A program made the translations under genes and the position numbers. Below the pieces are notes generated by a model. The model was not told the DNA's origin and made no database searches. It saw only the letters and a list, made by a program, of their open reading frames with translations. A DNA stretch of 58,627 nt from an uncultured Pirellulaceae bacterium (GTDB lineage: Bacteria; Planctomycetota; Planctomycetia; Pirellulales; Pirellulaceae), in NCBI GenBank assembly GCA_905480235.1, contig CAJQPP010000077.1, positions 1 through 58,627 of the forward strand. Reading direction: 5' to 3'. Positions within the stretch are counted from its first letter, which is position 1. Every line of letters begins with the position of its first letter. Below, one piece after another: positions 46,554 through 56,506 of the stretch.

Positions 46554-47005
46554 TATCAAGCCTTCCGGAAATAGAACCGCTGGTTTGACGGGGTGAAATA
46601 TCGAAATGAAAAACCTGACGAAACGACGATCGAATACGACGGGGGATGGGATGTTTTACGGATGCGTCGTCAGGGGATGGGTCTGATTGTAGCAAACGCG
46701 GAGCCAATTCCGACCTCGTCAAACGGAATCACGCATTTCGAACGCCCCGATATAGTAACGACGCGACACCTTTCAAGAGAAACAGGGCGGCTGCTGTGCT
46801 GCGGTTTCATCAATAGGCAGTGCAGATCGATTGTAACGGTGCCGACGATTACACGATCTGTGCTGAGAATACAGGTTTTGCGAACCCGCACGGGGCTATC
46901 CAAAAGCAGTGTGGAAACGAAGGAGATTGGTCAGATAAAAGGCACTCTCGACCCGACCGCGTGCTATCGATTTAGAGTATAACTCTTCCAGAATTGATCA
47001 GAACG
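46554..47005. other. Divergent intergenic region
   Basis: It lies between the divergent sulfatase and CotH genes. No operator or ORF was recognised. Confidence 0.45.
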
Positions 47006-49219
47006 ATGCGCACGCCATTCTACTCGAAACTGCTACTCACCCTCTTTTTCGCGGGACTCTTGCTCACGGAAAGCAAAGACTTGTTTGCGCAATCTCAGAA
47101 GATCATCATCAATGAGTTAGTAGCCAAGAATGAGTTGGATATCCGTGACGAATCGGGCTACCACCATGACTGGGTTGAGTTTTATAACCCGGGCGAAGCC
47201 GCACGTGATTTGGGAGGAATGTTCCTGACCGACAATGAGAAGGAGCCTCAGAAGTGGAGGATCCCTGATCTGACCGAGGAAACAACCATTCCCGCCAAGG
47301 GCCATGTCGTTTGTTTTTTGGATGGCCAGCCTGAAACAGGCGCACTGCATGGAAACTTCAAGCTGAGCCGCAAAGGCGAAACGCTCTTTCTTTTTGACAG
47401 GGATGGGAAATCTCTGGTGGACAGTGTCAGCTTTCCTGAATTGCCCGCTGATGTTTCCTGGTCCCGCATTCCGGATGGAGGTTCCGTATGGGCCTACGTA
47501 GCATCCACCACCGCGAATCAACCTAACCCATCCATCGCTACCGACGGTGTGTTGGCCAAGCCAAAATTTGATCTGAAAAGCGGGTGGTTTGATAGGTCTA
47601 TAAACGTAGCTATATCCTGTGAGCCAGATGCCAAAATATATGTAACCACGGACGGTAGTTGCCCTAACGAATTGGACTCATTGCTGTACACGCAACCGAT
47701 TGAAATTACGAAAACCACGGTGCTGCGTGCACGTGCTTTTAAGCAAAATTCTATTCCGAGTGAAATTGGGACGCGCAATTTTTTCATTGATGCCACGCAA
47801 CACACGATTCCCGTGATCGCAGTAACGGTTGACCCGGAATGGTTATGGGAGCGTCCCAAGGGTATTTTACATGAGCGGAACACTTGGTGTTTTACCGAGC
47901 GACCCGCCCACCTGGCTTACTATTCCGTTGACCGGGAAAAAGTATTTTCTCTGAACGGGGGAATTAAGCTGCAGGGAAGTTTCTCACGAAATTTTGCCAA
48001 GAAGTCGTTCACCATCACTGCCGGACAGCGGTACGGGAATAAAAAAATCAAAGGCAAAATATTCACAGATATCGAGCGGGATAGTTTTGACGGATTAGTG
48101 GTCCGAGCTGACTGCAATTATGCCGGACATGACGAGACGGAACGATGGTGGGGGGGAGATCGAATTCGCAATGAGTTGATATATCACGTGAATAAAGAAA
48201 TGGACTCCAGCGTGATCATGCAAGCCTATCAACCCGCAGCGCTCTACCTGAACGGAGAATACTGGGGCCTTTACAATGTTACAGAGCGCAAGAATAAGAA
48301 CTTCATCGAAGACCATTATCCCGGTGTAGGTGCCATTGATATGCTCAACCCGGCTGTTCAATGGGATGACGGATACTCCTTTGAAACCTATCAAGGGGAC
48401 GGTGATGCCTACCGATCGATCGAGGAATTTATCAAAGCCAGCGATATGACCAGCAAGTCCGTCTATCAGCGCCTCAGTAAGTGGATCGATATCCCGAATT
48501 TTATTGACTGTTGGATTTATGAAATTTACACGGTCAAGGGCGACCCAACCTCAAATTCCCGCATGTGGCGTCCCCGAACCTCGGATGGTAAATGGCAATC
48601 CATCGCTTTTGATTGGGATCACTGGAGAGAGCAGGAGCGGGAGTGGATTCATCGGTATGCCAGGAAAAAACGCGGAAAAAGCTGGCTCTTTGCCATGTTG
48701 ATAAAGAACGAAGAATTCCAAGTTGCCTTTATCAATCGTTTGTGCGACTACTTGAACACCACCCTGTCAGCCGAGCATGTTGAGCGCCTCGTTTGGGAAA
48801 TTCATGAACGGGTGGAGATCGAGAAACGACGTGATCGGCAACGCTGGGAGGACAAACTGGAGTTTATGCCGTGGGGGGAGCAGATCGAAAATACGATCGA
48901 GTTCGCGGAAGAGCGTCCCGAGTATCTATATGCCGAGATGACCAAGTTCTTTGATTTACCGGGTCCGGCAGAAGTTGAGGTTGATGTGAATCAAGAAGGT
49001 CAGGGGTTCATTCGTTTCAGCACTCTGGAAATCACTCAGTTTCCTTGGTACGGACAATATATGCAGGAGGTTCCCGTTGAAGTGGAAGCGGTACCGCTGC
49101 CGGGTTACCGGTTCGTTGATTGGAGCGATCCTGAAATGTTGGGACTTGAGGCGACAGCCGTGATCACCTTGAGTGAAGTAAATACCATTGAGGCTTGTTT
49201 TGAACCCGACACAAACTGA
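47006..49219 (+). CDS. Secreted lamin-tail / CotH-kinase-family protein
   Basis: 737 residues from the ATG at 47006 with a signal peptide (LLLTLFFAGLLL). Residues about 30-165 form a lamin-tail domain (IIINELVAKNELDIRDESGYHHDWVEFYN, written here as IIINELVAKN and HDWVEFYN, then FLTDNEKEPQKWRIPD). Residues about 185-260 form a chitobiase-type beta module (KIYVTTDGSCPNELDSLLY). Residues about 265-620 are a CotH-like domain: IPVIAVTVDPEWLWE, GGIKLQGSFSRNFAKKSF, NGEYWGLYNVTERKNKNFIE, IAFDWDH. CotH proteins are atypical protein kinases in spore coats; exported planctomycete members are usually polymer- or surface-associated. The last 80 residues look like a beta domain ending in IEACFEPDTN. Confidence 0.88.
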   Translation: MRTPFYSKLLLTLFFAGLLLTESKDLFAQSQKIIINELVAKNELDIRDESGYHHDWVEFYNPGEAARDLGGMFLTDNEKEPQKWRIPDLTEETTIPAKGHVVCFLDGQPETGALHGNFKLSRKGETLFLFDRDGKSLVDSVSFPELPADVSWSRIPDGGSVWAYVASTTANQPNPSIATDGVLAKPKFDLKSGWFDRSINVAISCEPDAKIYVTTDGSCPNELDSLLYTQPIEITKTTVLRARAFKQNSIPSEIGTRNFFIDATQHTIPVIAVTVDPEWLWERPKGILHERNTWCFTERPAHLAYYSVDREKVFSLNGGIKLQGSFSRNFAKKSFTITAGQRYGNKKIKGKIFTDIERDSFDGLVVRADCNYAGHDETERWWGGDRIRNELIYHVNKEMDSSVIMQAYQPAALYLNGEYWGLYNVTERKNKNFIEDHYPGVGAIDMLNPAVQWDDGYSFETYQGDGDAYRSIEEFIKASDMTSKSVYQRLSKWIDIPNFIDCWIYEIYTVKGDPTSNSRMWRPRTSDGKWQSIAFDWDHWREQEREWIHRYARKKRGKSWLFAMLIKNEEFQVAFINRLCDYLNTTLSAEHVERLVWEIHERVEIEKRRDRQRWEDKLEFMPWGEQIENTIEFAEERPEYLYAEMTKFFDLPGPAEVEVDVNQEGQGFIRFSTLEITQFPWYGQYMQEVPVEVEAVPLPGYRFVDWSDPEMLGLEATAVITLSEVNTIEACFEPDTN

Positions 49220-49490
49220 ATTTGCTGTCAGAAGGCTCCGCGGCATGGCGAATCATAGAGGTTCCTGACGCCTGCGAGCTTGCCAGGCCACCGCGCGACA
49301 AAAGAAAATTTTTAAGTGCGCCTTCGCAGCCAGTAAGCAGGCGCAATTACCAAGCCCCATGAAAACTCTTCCCTTTAATTTGGGATCATCAATCGTCCGG
49401 CATGATGATTAAGTGGCATGCTCTTTTTCGAATGGCATTTCAATCCAACGTTCCTTTAACGCAAGTATTGTTACCAATTGGCAATGATGC

Positions 49491-50840
49491 TTAATCGGAG
49501 TCGGCGGGATGAGAGTCACTCGATGGCTTTTTTTGACCGCGAGATCGGTGGTGCAAAATAATCGATCTTCCTGTGGCAGCGCGATAACTGTACTCGGCCA
49601 AGCAAGAGAGAATGACCATGCCAATAAGCACAAAGATTTGCCAAGCCTGCCCCTTGCTCAAGACGGTTTGCAGAACTAAGGCGAGCAAAGCGATCCCACA
49701 AGCGGCCACGCCGAACAGGGATATCCAGCCACCGGGGCCGGTCTCTTTCCGCTGTTTGTAATTGGCTAAATTGACCGCTAGAAAAACGAGTAAAAAACCA
49801 ACACTTCCCATCGTGGCAATAGCTGACAGTGGAATGAAGTTCGCGACGACCAAAGTAAGCATCGCGAAGAGAAGCATGCCTTCGAGGGGTTGGCCGTGAA
49901 AATCTCTCTCCAATTCTTTAGGTAGTTGGCCTGTTTTTGCAATCAGGTAAGTCAGTCGACCTGAGCCGTAGAATGTGGCGTTGATGGCCGATGAGGTCGC
50001 CAGCATGGCGGCGATCGCGATCATAATGCTGCCGCTGGGCCCCATAAATGCGCGGGCTGCCAGTGAGAGCGTGGCGTCTGGTTTGGAAGCAATGGTCGCG
50101 AAATCCAGGTGGCCAACTGAAACGATTGCGATGAGCACGTAAATGACAATCACGATGGCAACCCCACCCAAGTACGCTATCGGGAGCGTTTTCTTGGGAT
50201 TACGCATGGAATTTGACGCGTTCGCTATTAATTCAAATCCTTCGTAATTCAAAAATATAACCATGGCCCCAGCGAGTAATTCGAATGGGCCAACCCAATT
50301 TTCGGGCGCCATGCGAGTCCACTCCATCGGTGTCATAAAACCGACGACAATAAAGACCCCCAGAAGAACCATCTTCAGTGCATTGAATAAATTTTCGGAG
50401 CGAATGACCAAGGCTGAGCCAAACCAATTTATTACCGCCAAGATCACGACGATCGAGGTGAGCAACGTATGCTTCCAAAATTCGTAATCTTCCGCGGGGA
50501 AAAAGTAGGCTCCATAAGCCCCGAATGCAAAGGCGTAAACGGCTAACAAGATGACGTAGGAAAGGCATAGCAAGATGTTTAGAGCGCCGGTCAGTAAACC
50601 GGTTCCAAAAGCGATATTCAAGAACTCAACCGTTCCCCCATCACTTGGATAGCGCAAACTTAAACGCCAGTATGAAAACGCCGTCAGTAAAGCAACAATA
50701 CCGGCCACGATAAAGGCAACTGGCGCTCCGCCACGCGTTAGCTCTACCGTTAAGCCCGTGACTGCAAAAATTCCTCCTCCAACCATGCCACCGATGCCGA
50801 TGGATAATGCCGAGAAGGTGCCGATCTTACCGTCACTCAT
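49491..50840 (-). CDS. APC-family amino-acid permease
   Basis: 449 residues from the ATG at 50840 (AGGAAA 8 nt upstream). About 12 membrane helices. The substrate-binding TM1 break is GIGGMVGGGIFAVTG, and TM6 carries FLNYEGFELIANAS. The C-terminus is a short hydrophilic, Lys/Ser-rich tail. It would import or exchange an amino acid or amine; the specificity is not readable. No neighbouring catabolic gene is linked. Confidence 0.9.
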   Translation of the reverse strand: MSDGKIGTFSALSIGIGGMVGGGIFAVTGLTVELTRGGAPVAFIVAGIVALLTAFSYWRLSLRYPSDGGTVEFLNIAFGTGLLTGALNILLCLSYVILLAVYAFAFGAYGAYFFPAEDYEFWKHTLLTSIVVILAVINWFGSALVIRSENLFNALKMVLLGVFIVVGFMTPMEWTRMAPENWVGPFELLAGAMVIFLNYEGFELIANASNSMRNPKKTLPIAYLGGVAIVIVIYVLIAIVSVGHLDFATIASKPDATLSLAARAFMGPSGSIMIAIAAMLATSSAINATFYGSGRLTYLIAKTGQLPKELERDFHGQPLEGMLLFAMLTLVVANFIPLSAIATMGSVGFLLVFLAVNLANYKQRKETGPGGWISLFGVAACGIALLALVLQTVLSKGQAWQIFVLIGMVILSCLAEYSYRAATGRSIILHHRSRGQKKPSSDSHPADSD

Positions 50841-51479
50841 GCGTTTGTTTCCTGGGGGCTCGTTCGCAAAAACCGACTTGAATCGGCAAGGGCACTGCAA
50901 ATCAAAGGGCCTTTAGACCCGGCCAAAACCGATGTGCTGATTCAGCAACCCTGCGTATCGGCACCAGAGTTTGATGCTTGAAGAGAGGCTTGTCAAATTT
51001 ACATAAAACAGAAGACGACTTTTCTTTATCGTGCACAAAGATTCGGTCGGGGTAAGCGTGCGGAAGTTGGTCGTTAGAGATCGTATTGGAGATGGCTAAC
51101 AAAGCTGAATCTCATCCCACGGTTGTGCGTCGGGAGGGCACCGGTCTCGTTGGATTGAATGGACCCAGCCGATAAGTCAGTTGGCAACGTATGAGGAACG
51201 GAATGCAGTCCGTTGCTCGGCGCAAATAGACCGGTTGTAATTTCGCGATCGGGCGGGGGCGAAAGCCGATGAACCGTTGCGGACTGGAATCGCGCCTGAG
51301 GTCGCTCGAAGGTCCCCCAATTTAGCCAGAGAAGACCACGAATCCAGGGTTTTCTATTTACGCGAAGCATGAAATTACACTGCAAACGTGTCGTTGGAGT
51401 CCTGGCCAAGCGGTAAATTTCAATTTTTTTGCCTAATCGTCAAATCCTTCCCGGCCGATAAATACGCAAGGGGGTAAGC
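50841..51479. other. Divergent intergenic region with a possible tRNA 5' fragment
   Basis: It separates the permease and sulfotransferase genes. At 51396-51416, GGAGTCCTGGCCAAGCGGTAA resembles the acceptor strand and D-arm of a tRNA-Cys, but no anticodon or T arm follows, so it is not a tRNA gene and may be coincidence. A strong AAGGGGG Shine-Dalgarno sequence precedes the sulfotransferase. Confidence 0.4.
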
Positions 51480-52397
51480 ATGCGGTTAGTTACAAAACTC
51501 AGAAGGCGATTCGAAAGTTGCCCTTGGAATGGTAAGAGGAATGATTTTGTGCGGACGCTATTCCGCGGAGATTTGAAGGTTCCAAGCCATCAGCCAAGCA
51601 TGGCCTACTTTACCGTGCATCGCTGTGCTTCTTCTTTTGTCGGGCTGTTATTGGCGGACCTGGCTTTGGAAAAAAAGATTATTCCAATCGACATCGAAGG
51701 TTTTGTTCATGCGACCGAGGGATCGGCATCCATCGACCAGCAGCTGGTGGGTTTTCATCGATCATGTTTCAGCAACTCGTCAACAGATAAGACGATTTAC
51801 AAGCAGTTCTTTCGCCCCAAGGGTTTGTTTTTTGGCCCGATCCGCAACCCCAACTGTATCGATCAAGTTCTGGTGGAAGATGGAACCAAATCCATCTTGA
51901 TGTTGCGTGATCCGCGGGACGTGCTGACGTCGTTATACTTTTCCATCATTTACAGCCATGCGATCCCGGAAAATCCCGAAGCCGGGCAACTCCTGCTTCG
52001 TTTGCGCGACGAGGGCAGTCAGATTTCGATCGATGAATATATTGGTCATTTGATCGCCGAATGGTCCGAGAGCTATCGAACGTACTGTTCCAAACTCATC
52101 GATCGACCGGATGTCTTATTCCTCAAATATGAAAATATGGTTGCGGATTTTCCATCCTGGTTCGATCAGGTGACCGAGTTTTGGCAAATCGATCTAAGCC
52201 GTCGAGCGAAGGAAAAATATCTGCGTCGGGCAAATTTTAATGTGATGCGGGAAAACAAAAATGCTCACAAACGAAAAGTGACGCCGGGCGATTTTCTCGC
52301 GAAACTACAACCCAAGACAATCGAAATCTTGAATCATGAATTTCGCGATGTACTGGATCGGCTTGGCTACTCCACCATCGCGCGAGCCGCCGCCTAA
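51480..52397 (+). CDS. Sulfotransferase-family protein
   Basis: 305 residues; the ATG at 51480 is preceded by AAGGGGG at good spacing. The PAPS-binding motifs are visible: TVHRCASSFVG (5'-phosphosulfate loop) and LMLRDPRDVLTSLYF (3'-phosphate motif), with FLKYENMVADFPSWF later. It belongs to the general sulfotransferase family that moves sulfate from PAPS to hydroxyl groups of carbohydrates or small molecules in the cytoplasm. A glycosyltransferase lies 480 bp downstream, so sulfation of a surface glycan is a reasonable guess. Confidence 0.85.
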   Translation: MRLVTKLRRRFESCPWNGKRNDFVRTLFRGDLKVPSHQPSMAYFTVHRCASSFVGLLLADLALEKKIIPIDIEGFVHATEGSASIDQQLVGFHRSCFSNSSTDKTIYKQFFRPKGLFFGPIRNPNCIDQVLVEDGTKSILMLRDPRDVLTSLYFSIIYSHAIPENPEAGQLLLRLRDEGSQISIDEYIGHLIAEWSESYRTYCSKLIDRPDVLFLKYENMVADFPSWFDQVTEFWQIDLSRRAKEKYLRRANFNVMRENKNAHKRKVTPGDFLAKLQPKTIEILNHEFRDVLDRLGYSTIARAAA

Positions 52398-52876
52398 GGT
52401 CCTTGTTCGGGCGGTGTATTGTGAATCGTACCACGTTCGTCACCGGTGACATCCGCAATGGATTGCACTGCCTCGACGCGACCTTAGTTCCCGTCGAGGG
52501 CGGCTATGAAATGCAGTCTGTACGAACCGCTATTGCTTTGAACCGCAGAATACCTGCTATGCGAAAACGCTGGGAAATGGTTGGCGGCAGCGGACACGCA
52601 TGGAAACGGGCGGCAAACCGGTTTTGGCACGGTTCCTGGCCGGCCTCAAGTTTGCGCGGGAAAAAGAAATGGACTCAGACGGGCGCATGCTGCCCCCTAT
52701 GAGGTCGCAAGCTGGTGAATAAGAGGCCGGAAATCGAAATCGTTCACGGGCATCGATTGCATTGCGGCATTTCCCGGTGTGAAATGGGTGATGACGCATT
52801 CTGCTTTACTTTCGATGGTAACCTAATCATTATTTAGATTAGGTCTAAGTGGGTCGAGCACATAGAAAGTTGGGTC
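52398..52876. other. Intergenic stretch, no feature recognised
   Basis: Short open frames lack start signals. No terminator was found after the sulfotransferase. Confidence 0.45.
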
Positions 52877-53809
52877 GTGGCTGAAGTTACCATCGCGATG
52901 AATATCTTCAATGGCATGCCTTATTTGCCAGAAGCCGTAGAATCCGTATGCAATCAAAGCGTGCGAGACATCGAAATCATATTGGTGAACGACGGCTCAA
53001 CGGACGGCTCCCGGGATTACCTCGAACGTCTTAAAGATTCACGTATTCGTGTATTTCATCAAGAGAATTCAGGCACGGCAGTTGCCTCAAATTTGGCGCT
53101 TAAACACTGTCGCACGCCTTACATTATGCGAATGGATGCGGATGATATTTCTCTGCCCAACCGTGTCGAAGTGCAGCTCGATTTCATGAAGCGAAATTCC
53201 GAGGTGGGAATGGCCGGCGCACAGGCCGCTTGGCTGGGACCCAACGCGGTTGGCAAAAGTATTAAACTGCCAACCACTCATGATGCCATCTGGAAGGCTT
53301 TGACCGAGGGTCATCACGCGATGGTGCATGCGACGTTGATGATGCGAATCGAGGTGATTCGTGGGATTGGTGGCTATTGGGAAATTCCCAAATTGGACGA
53401 CGATACCGACATGATGTTAAGGATGGGAGAGGCGGCCAAGCTCGCGAATATCGATCAAACGCTTTATCACTACCGAATCCTGCAAGGAAGTCTCTCGGGC
53501 GCAGGAATGAAAAGGATGCGTTTTAGCTATGACTATTCCATTGAACTGTCTCGTCGGCGATTATCGGGACTCCCTTCGTTGACGCCGGAGCAATACGCAG
53601 AGTATCGAAATACGCGATCCGTTTGGAAGAGGTGGAACGATCCCATTGATATTCACGCCCGGCGCCAGTACCGAATGGCAACGGAAGAGATATTTAGCGG
53701 CAAACGAATTCGTGGCCGCCTGCGATTGGGTTGGGCCGCGCTGTGTTCTCCTAAACTTACCATCCAGCGATTAAAGAGGATGCTGCGAAAAGTTAGTCCG
53801 CAGGTATAG
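52877..53809 (+). CDS. Family 2 glycosyltransferase
   Basis: 310 residues from GTG (VAEVTIAMNIFNGMPYL). The GT-A fold shows EIILVNDGSTDGSRDYL for nucleotide-sugar binding and the metal-binding DxD region in MRMDADDISLPNR. HAMVHATLMMR and PKLDDDTDMMLRMG are the acceptor-side and catalytic motifs. It has no membrane helices and is presumably cytoplasmic, working on a surface polysaccharide or lipid-linked glycan. It follows the sulfotransferase on the same strand. Confidence 0.92.
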   Translation: MAEVTIAMNIFNGMPYLPEAVESVCNQSVRDIEIILVNDGSTDGSRDYLERLKDSRIRVFHQENSGTAVASNLALKHCRTPYIMRMDADDISLPNRVEVQLDFMKRNSEVGMAGAQAAWLGPNAVGKSIKLPTTHDAIWKALTEGHHAMVHATLMMRIEVIRGIGGYWEIPKLDDDTDMMLRMGEAAKLANIDQTLYHYRILQGSLSGAGMKRMRFSYDYSIELSRRRLSGLPSLTPEQYAEYRNTRSVWKRWNDPIDIHARRQYRMATEEIFSGKRIRGRLRLGWAALCSPKLTIQRLKRMLRKVSPQV

Positions 53810-53853
53810 CTTTATTAAAACAAAAAAGCTCCTGACCCTTCGTTGGCCCGAGT

Positions 53854-54567
53854 ATGAAACCCCCGCCGAATCAATTCTCAATATTTAATCGGGTATGCAT
53901 CATCGTCACATGTTCCGCTTTCCTCCTTGCAGCGGTCTCATGGTCAGTTGATTCTTTTCGTAGAGGGGAGTTTTTTATTGGGGTCTTGGCTCTGATGATC
54001 GCTGCGGTAAACGTTGCCCCCATCATTTTTACCCTGCAATTTAAACGCCCTACCCAAGCGGAATTTACAGCGGGTCTTAACGCTCCGCTTTTGCTGCCTG
54101 GTCGTGAGCCGATTGATCTGGACACACCGAATTGGTTGGTATCCCGATTTTTAATTCGCAAACGCCGAAACGGGGAATTGGAATTTGGTGCGGTGGCGGT
54201 TGATATGGATGCTAACCGAGTCTTTTTCCAGCGATCTTTTTGGCTGAATGCAAGGAAAGGAAGTTTCCTTAAAGGATACCCGCTGCTTGCTAACTACGAG
54301 ATTGATCTGTCAGAAATCTTGTGGGCCAGAAGGTTTCGGGATGGCGAAGGTAATCGCGCTACCGAAATTATCACTGATCAAGGTGGTGGGCTCTTACCAG
54401 ATCACGCTTCAAATTATCAAAGTATGAGCAAGTTATTAATCGGGATTTCCAAACATACAGAGGACCTTGATTGGATCAGGCGACCGTGGGTACAGCAGGT
54501 GCTATGGATCGTGGCAGCCTTTCTTCTCATCGCTGTCATCTTGGTGGTTTCGTTTTTGCTGGTTTAG
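53854..54567 (+). CDS. Membrane protein of unknown function
   Basis: 237 residues. Two N-terminal membrane helices (about 11-28 and 37-55) and one at the C-terminus (about 216-236; VLWIVAAFLLIAVILVVSFLL) flank a roughly 150-residue domain outside the bilayer, with two or three beta-hairpin-like segments (LEFGAVAVDMDANRVFFQRS and EIDLSEILWARRF). I do not recognise a family. It starts 44 bp after the glycosyltransferase and probably shares its transcript. Confidence 0.75.
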   Translation: MKPPPNQFSIFNRVCIIVTCSAFLLAAVSWSVDSFRRGEFFIGVLALMIAAVNVAPIIFTLQFKRPTQAEFTAGLNAPLLLPGREPIDLDTPNWLVSRFLIRKRRNGELEFGAVAVDMDANRVFFQRSFWLNARKGSFLKGYPLLANYEIDLSEILWARRFRDGEGNRATEIITDQGGGLLPDHASNYQSMSKLLIGISKHTEDLDWIRRPWVQQVLWIVAAFLLIAVILVVSFLLV

Positions 54568-54714
54568 ATCGAGAACGACAGGATCTACGTTTCTTAACCC
54601 GTGGGTTCCCTGGTCAGGATCTGAGAAGGGCTCAATCGCTGTTTCGATGGCGGTTTGATGAAGGAGTGCCGGCGATTCTTTACACGGTTGACGGATTGAG
54701 TGCGGTTAAAAGAA

Positions 54715-54751
54715 GCAAGCTGCCGATGGCGAATTTGCATCGGCAGCTTGC
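54715..54751 (-). terminator. Intrinsic terminator on the minus strand
   Basis: GCAAGCTGCCGATG (54715-54728) and CATCGGCAGCTTGC (54738-54751) form a perfect 14-bp stem with a 9-nt loop. On the minus strand it is followed at once by TTCTTTTAACC, a U-rich tail. No known gene on the minus strand ends here except the small ORF at 54788-54898. Confidence 0.65.
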
Positions 54752-54787
54752 GTGGTAAAAATTATAAACCCGGCAATGGGTGCCGAT

Positions 54788-54898
54788 TTACGGGTCGGGG
54801 TACGAGATGGCGGTAGATAGGGATCGGATTGCATATAAGCTCGCGGCCAACACAGCCACGAAAGCAAGTGGCTTCGTGACTTGCAATTCACAATTCAT
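54788..54898 (-). CDS. Putative 36-residue single-helix membrane peptide
   Basis: ATG at 54898, stop at 54788. The peptide has a polar start (MNCELQVTK) and one hydrophobic helix (PLAFVAVLAASLYAIRSLSTAI), ending SYPDP. It is 37 nt ahead of a strong minus-strand terminator, which argues that something is transcribed here in this direction. No convincing Shine-Dalgarno sequence is seen, so it may instead be part of a small RNA. Confidence 0.35.
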   Translation of the reverse strand: MNCELQVTKPLAFVAVLAASLYAIRSLSTAISYPDP

Positions 54899-55096
54899 TG
54901 GGATCGATATTGTGTTGAGAGAAAACGACTTCAACAATTCTCGATTTAGTTGATACTGTTAGAATGAGGCGAACGCCACCAATGTAACAAGGCAAGTTTT
55001 ATTTTTTCAGCACTCGTTGGATGTTACCTTGCTGCTCCGTTGTTTTCATTTCTGTAGAAGCGTGATAGAGCGATTCAGGACAAAATGGTCTGACCT

Positions 55097-56506
55097 ATGA
55101 ATTTACCGGCCGGCACCGAATCTAAAAAACCACTCGGTCTGCTCATGGTCACTATGATCATGTTTGGCATTACGACAACCCTGCACGGACTTTCGCCGCT
55201 GGCCACTTACGGATTGGGGTCCATCTTTTTTCTGCTTTTGGCCAGTGTAGGCTTTCTTTTGCCCGCTGGGTTGGTGGCCACCGAATTGGCTACTGGTTGG
55301 CAACGCGAGGGCGGCGTTTATGTTTGGGTGAGTGAAGCATTCGGAACGGACTGGGGATTTTTGGCTACTTGGCTGCAATGGCTGCAGAATCTATTTTTCT
55401 GGACGGTGATTCTGACCGGCAGCGCTTCCATGCTGGCTCTCGGCCTGGGTTGGGAGAGTGGAGTGGAAAACAAGGCGTATACGGCGGCGGTTGTCGTTGG
55501 GGTCATCTGGCTGTGCACCGGGCTGACCGCTTGTGGCTTGGGATTTACAGGAGGCGTTGGGACCTTGGGATCGCTCGCGGGTACCATTTTGCCCGGCATC
55601 ATTCTCATCGTCCTCGCCGTGGCCTATCTGGTAAGCGGACAGCCGGCAAAGCTCGACATGCAATGGGAACTTCTGTTCCCAAACCTGTCACAGCCCTCGA
55701 CTCTAACCTTCGGCATTTCTACGATTTTAATTTTTGCGGGCGTGGAGCTCATGGGGACACGGGTTAGCAGCATGCGTAACCCCGGTCGCCTCTATCCTGC
55801 GGCCACCATGGTGTCGATCATTCTCACGGTTTGTCTTTTGATTCCGGTGGTTCTATCCATTGCGGTTCTTGTTCCGGCAAAGGAGATCAATCTCACCGCC
55901 GGTCTATTGCAAGCTGTGCGCGTTGTCACTGATCAGCATGTCGCTCTGAGTTGGTTGCCGGTCATTTTTGCCTTCGCCCTCATGCTCGATTCTATCGGGG
56001 AAATTGCCGGTTGGATGGCCGGCACCCCCATCGCCATGGCTGCCGCTGGCCGTGATGGCTATCTGCCCCAAAGCATGGGGAAGCGGCGTCAGGACATCGC
56101 TCCCGGTATGCTTCTCGCTCAAGCGACTATTGGTTCATTTGTCTCAGTTACGTTTCTGGTCGTGCCAAGTGTGCAAAGCGTTTTTTGGATTTTAAGCGCG
56201 CTCCTCGTTCAGCTTTACGTGCTTATGTACATCCTTTTATTCTCAGCCGCTTGGCGCTTGCGACGCACGCAACCAGACAAACAGCGTCCCTTTCGAGTTC
56301 CCGGAGGTTGGATCGGCATCACCGTTGTTTGTCTGGTCGGCCTGTTGCTTTCTCTGCTGGTCTTTATGGCTGGATTCATCCGACCCGCCAGTCTCAATCA
56401 AATTGGAGAGACTCAGTACGTTGCGACCATTGCGGCTGGCATGGCCATTTCTTTGTTACCACCTGGTTTAATTATTCTTCGTCGCCGCAAACGCGTAAGA
56501 AATTAA
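55097..56506 (+). CDS. APC-family amino-acid permease or exchanger
   Basis: 469 residues with about 12 membrane helices. The N-terminal pattern (LLMVTMIMFGITTTLHGLSPLATYGLGSIFF, quoted here as FGITTTLHGLSPLATYG), GWQREGGVYVWVSEAFG, FAGVELMGTRVSSMRNPGR and FPVPGGWIGI-like FRVPGGWIG resemble the glutamate/GABA-antiporter branch of the APC superfamily. It differs in sequence from the permease at 49.5-50.8 kb, so the two are not recent duplicates. The substrate is unknown, and no decarboxylase gene lies next to it. Confidence 0.88.
   Translation: MNLPAGTESKKPLGLLMVTMIMFGITTTLHGLSPLATYGLGSIFFLLLASVGFLLPAGLVATELATGWQREGGVYVWVSEAFGTDWGFLATWLQWLQNLFFWTVILTGSASMLALGLGWESGVENKAYTAAVVVGVIWLCTGLTACGLGFTGGVGTLGSLAGTILPGIILIVLAVAYLVSGQPAKLDMQWELLFPNLSQPSTLTFGISTILIFAGVELMGTRVSSMRNPGRLYPAATMVSIILTVCLLIPVVLSIAVLVPAKEINLTAGLLQAVRVVTDQHVALSWLPVIFAFALMLDSIGEIAGWMAGTPIAMAAAGRDGYLPQSMGKRRQDIAPGMLLAQATIGSFVSVTFLVVPSVQSVFWILSALLVQLYVLMYILLFSAAWRLRRTQPDKQRPFRVPGGWIGITVVCLVGLLLSLLVFMAGFIRPASLNQIGETQYVATIAAGMAISLLPPGLIILRRRKRVRN

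Noticed and set aside
53814..53836. AGCTTT...AAAGCT short inverted repeat after the glycosyltransferase
   Set aside because: AT-rich six-pair stem in a 44-bp gap between probably co-transcribed genes, without a U-run; too weak for a terminator.
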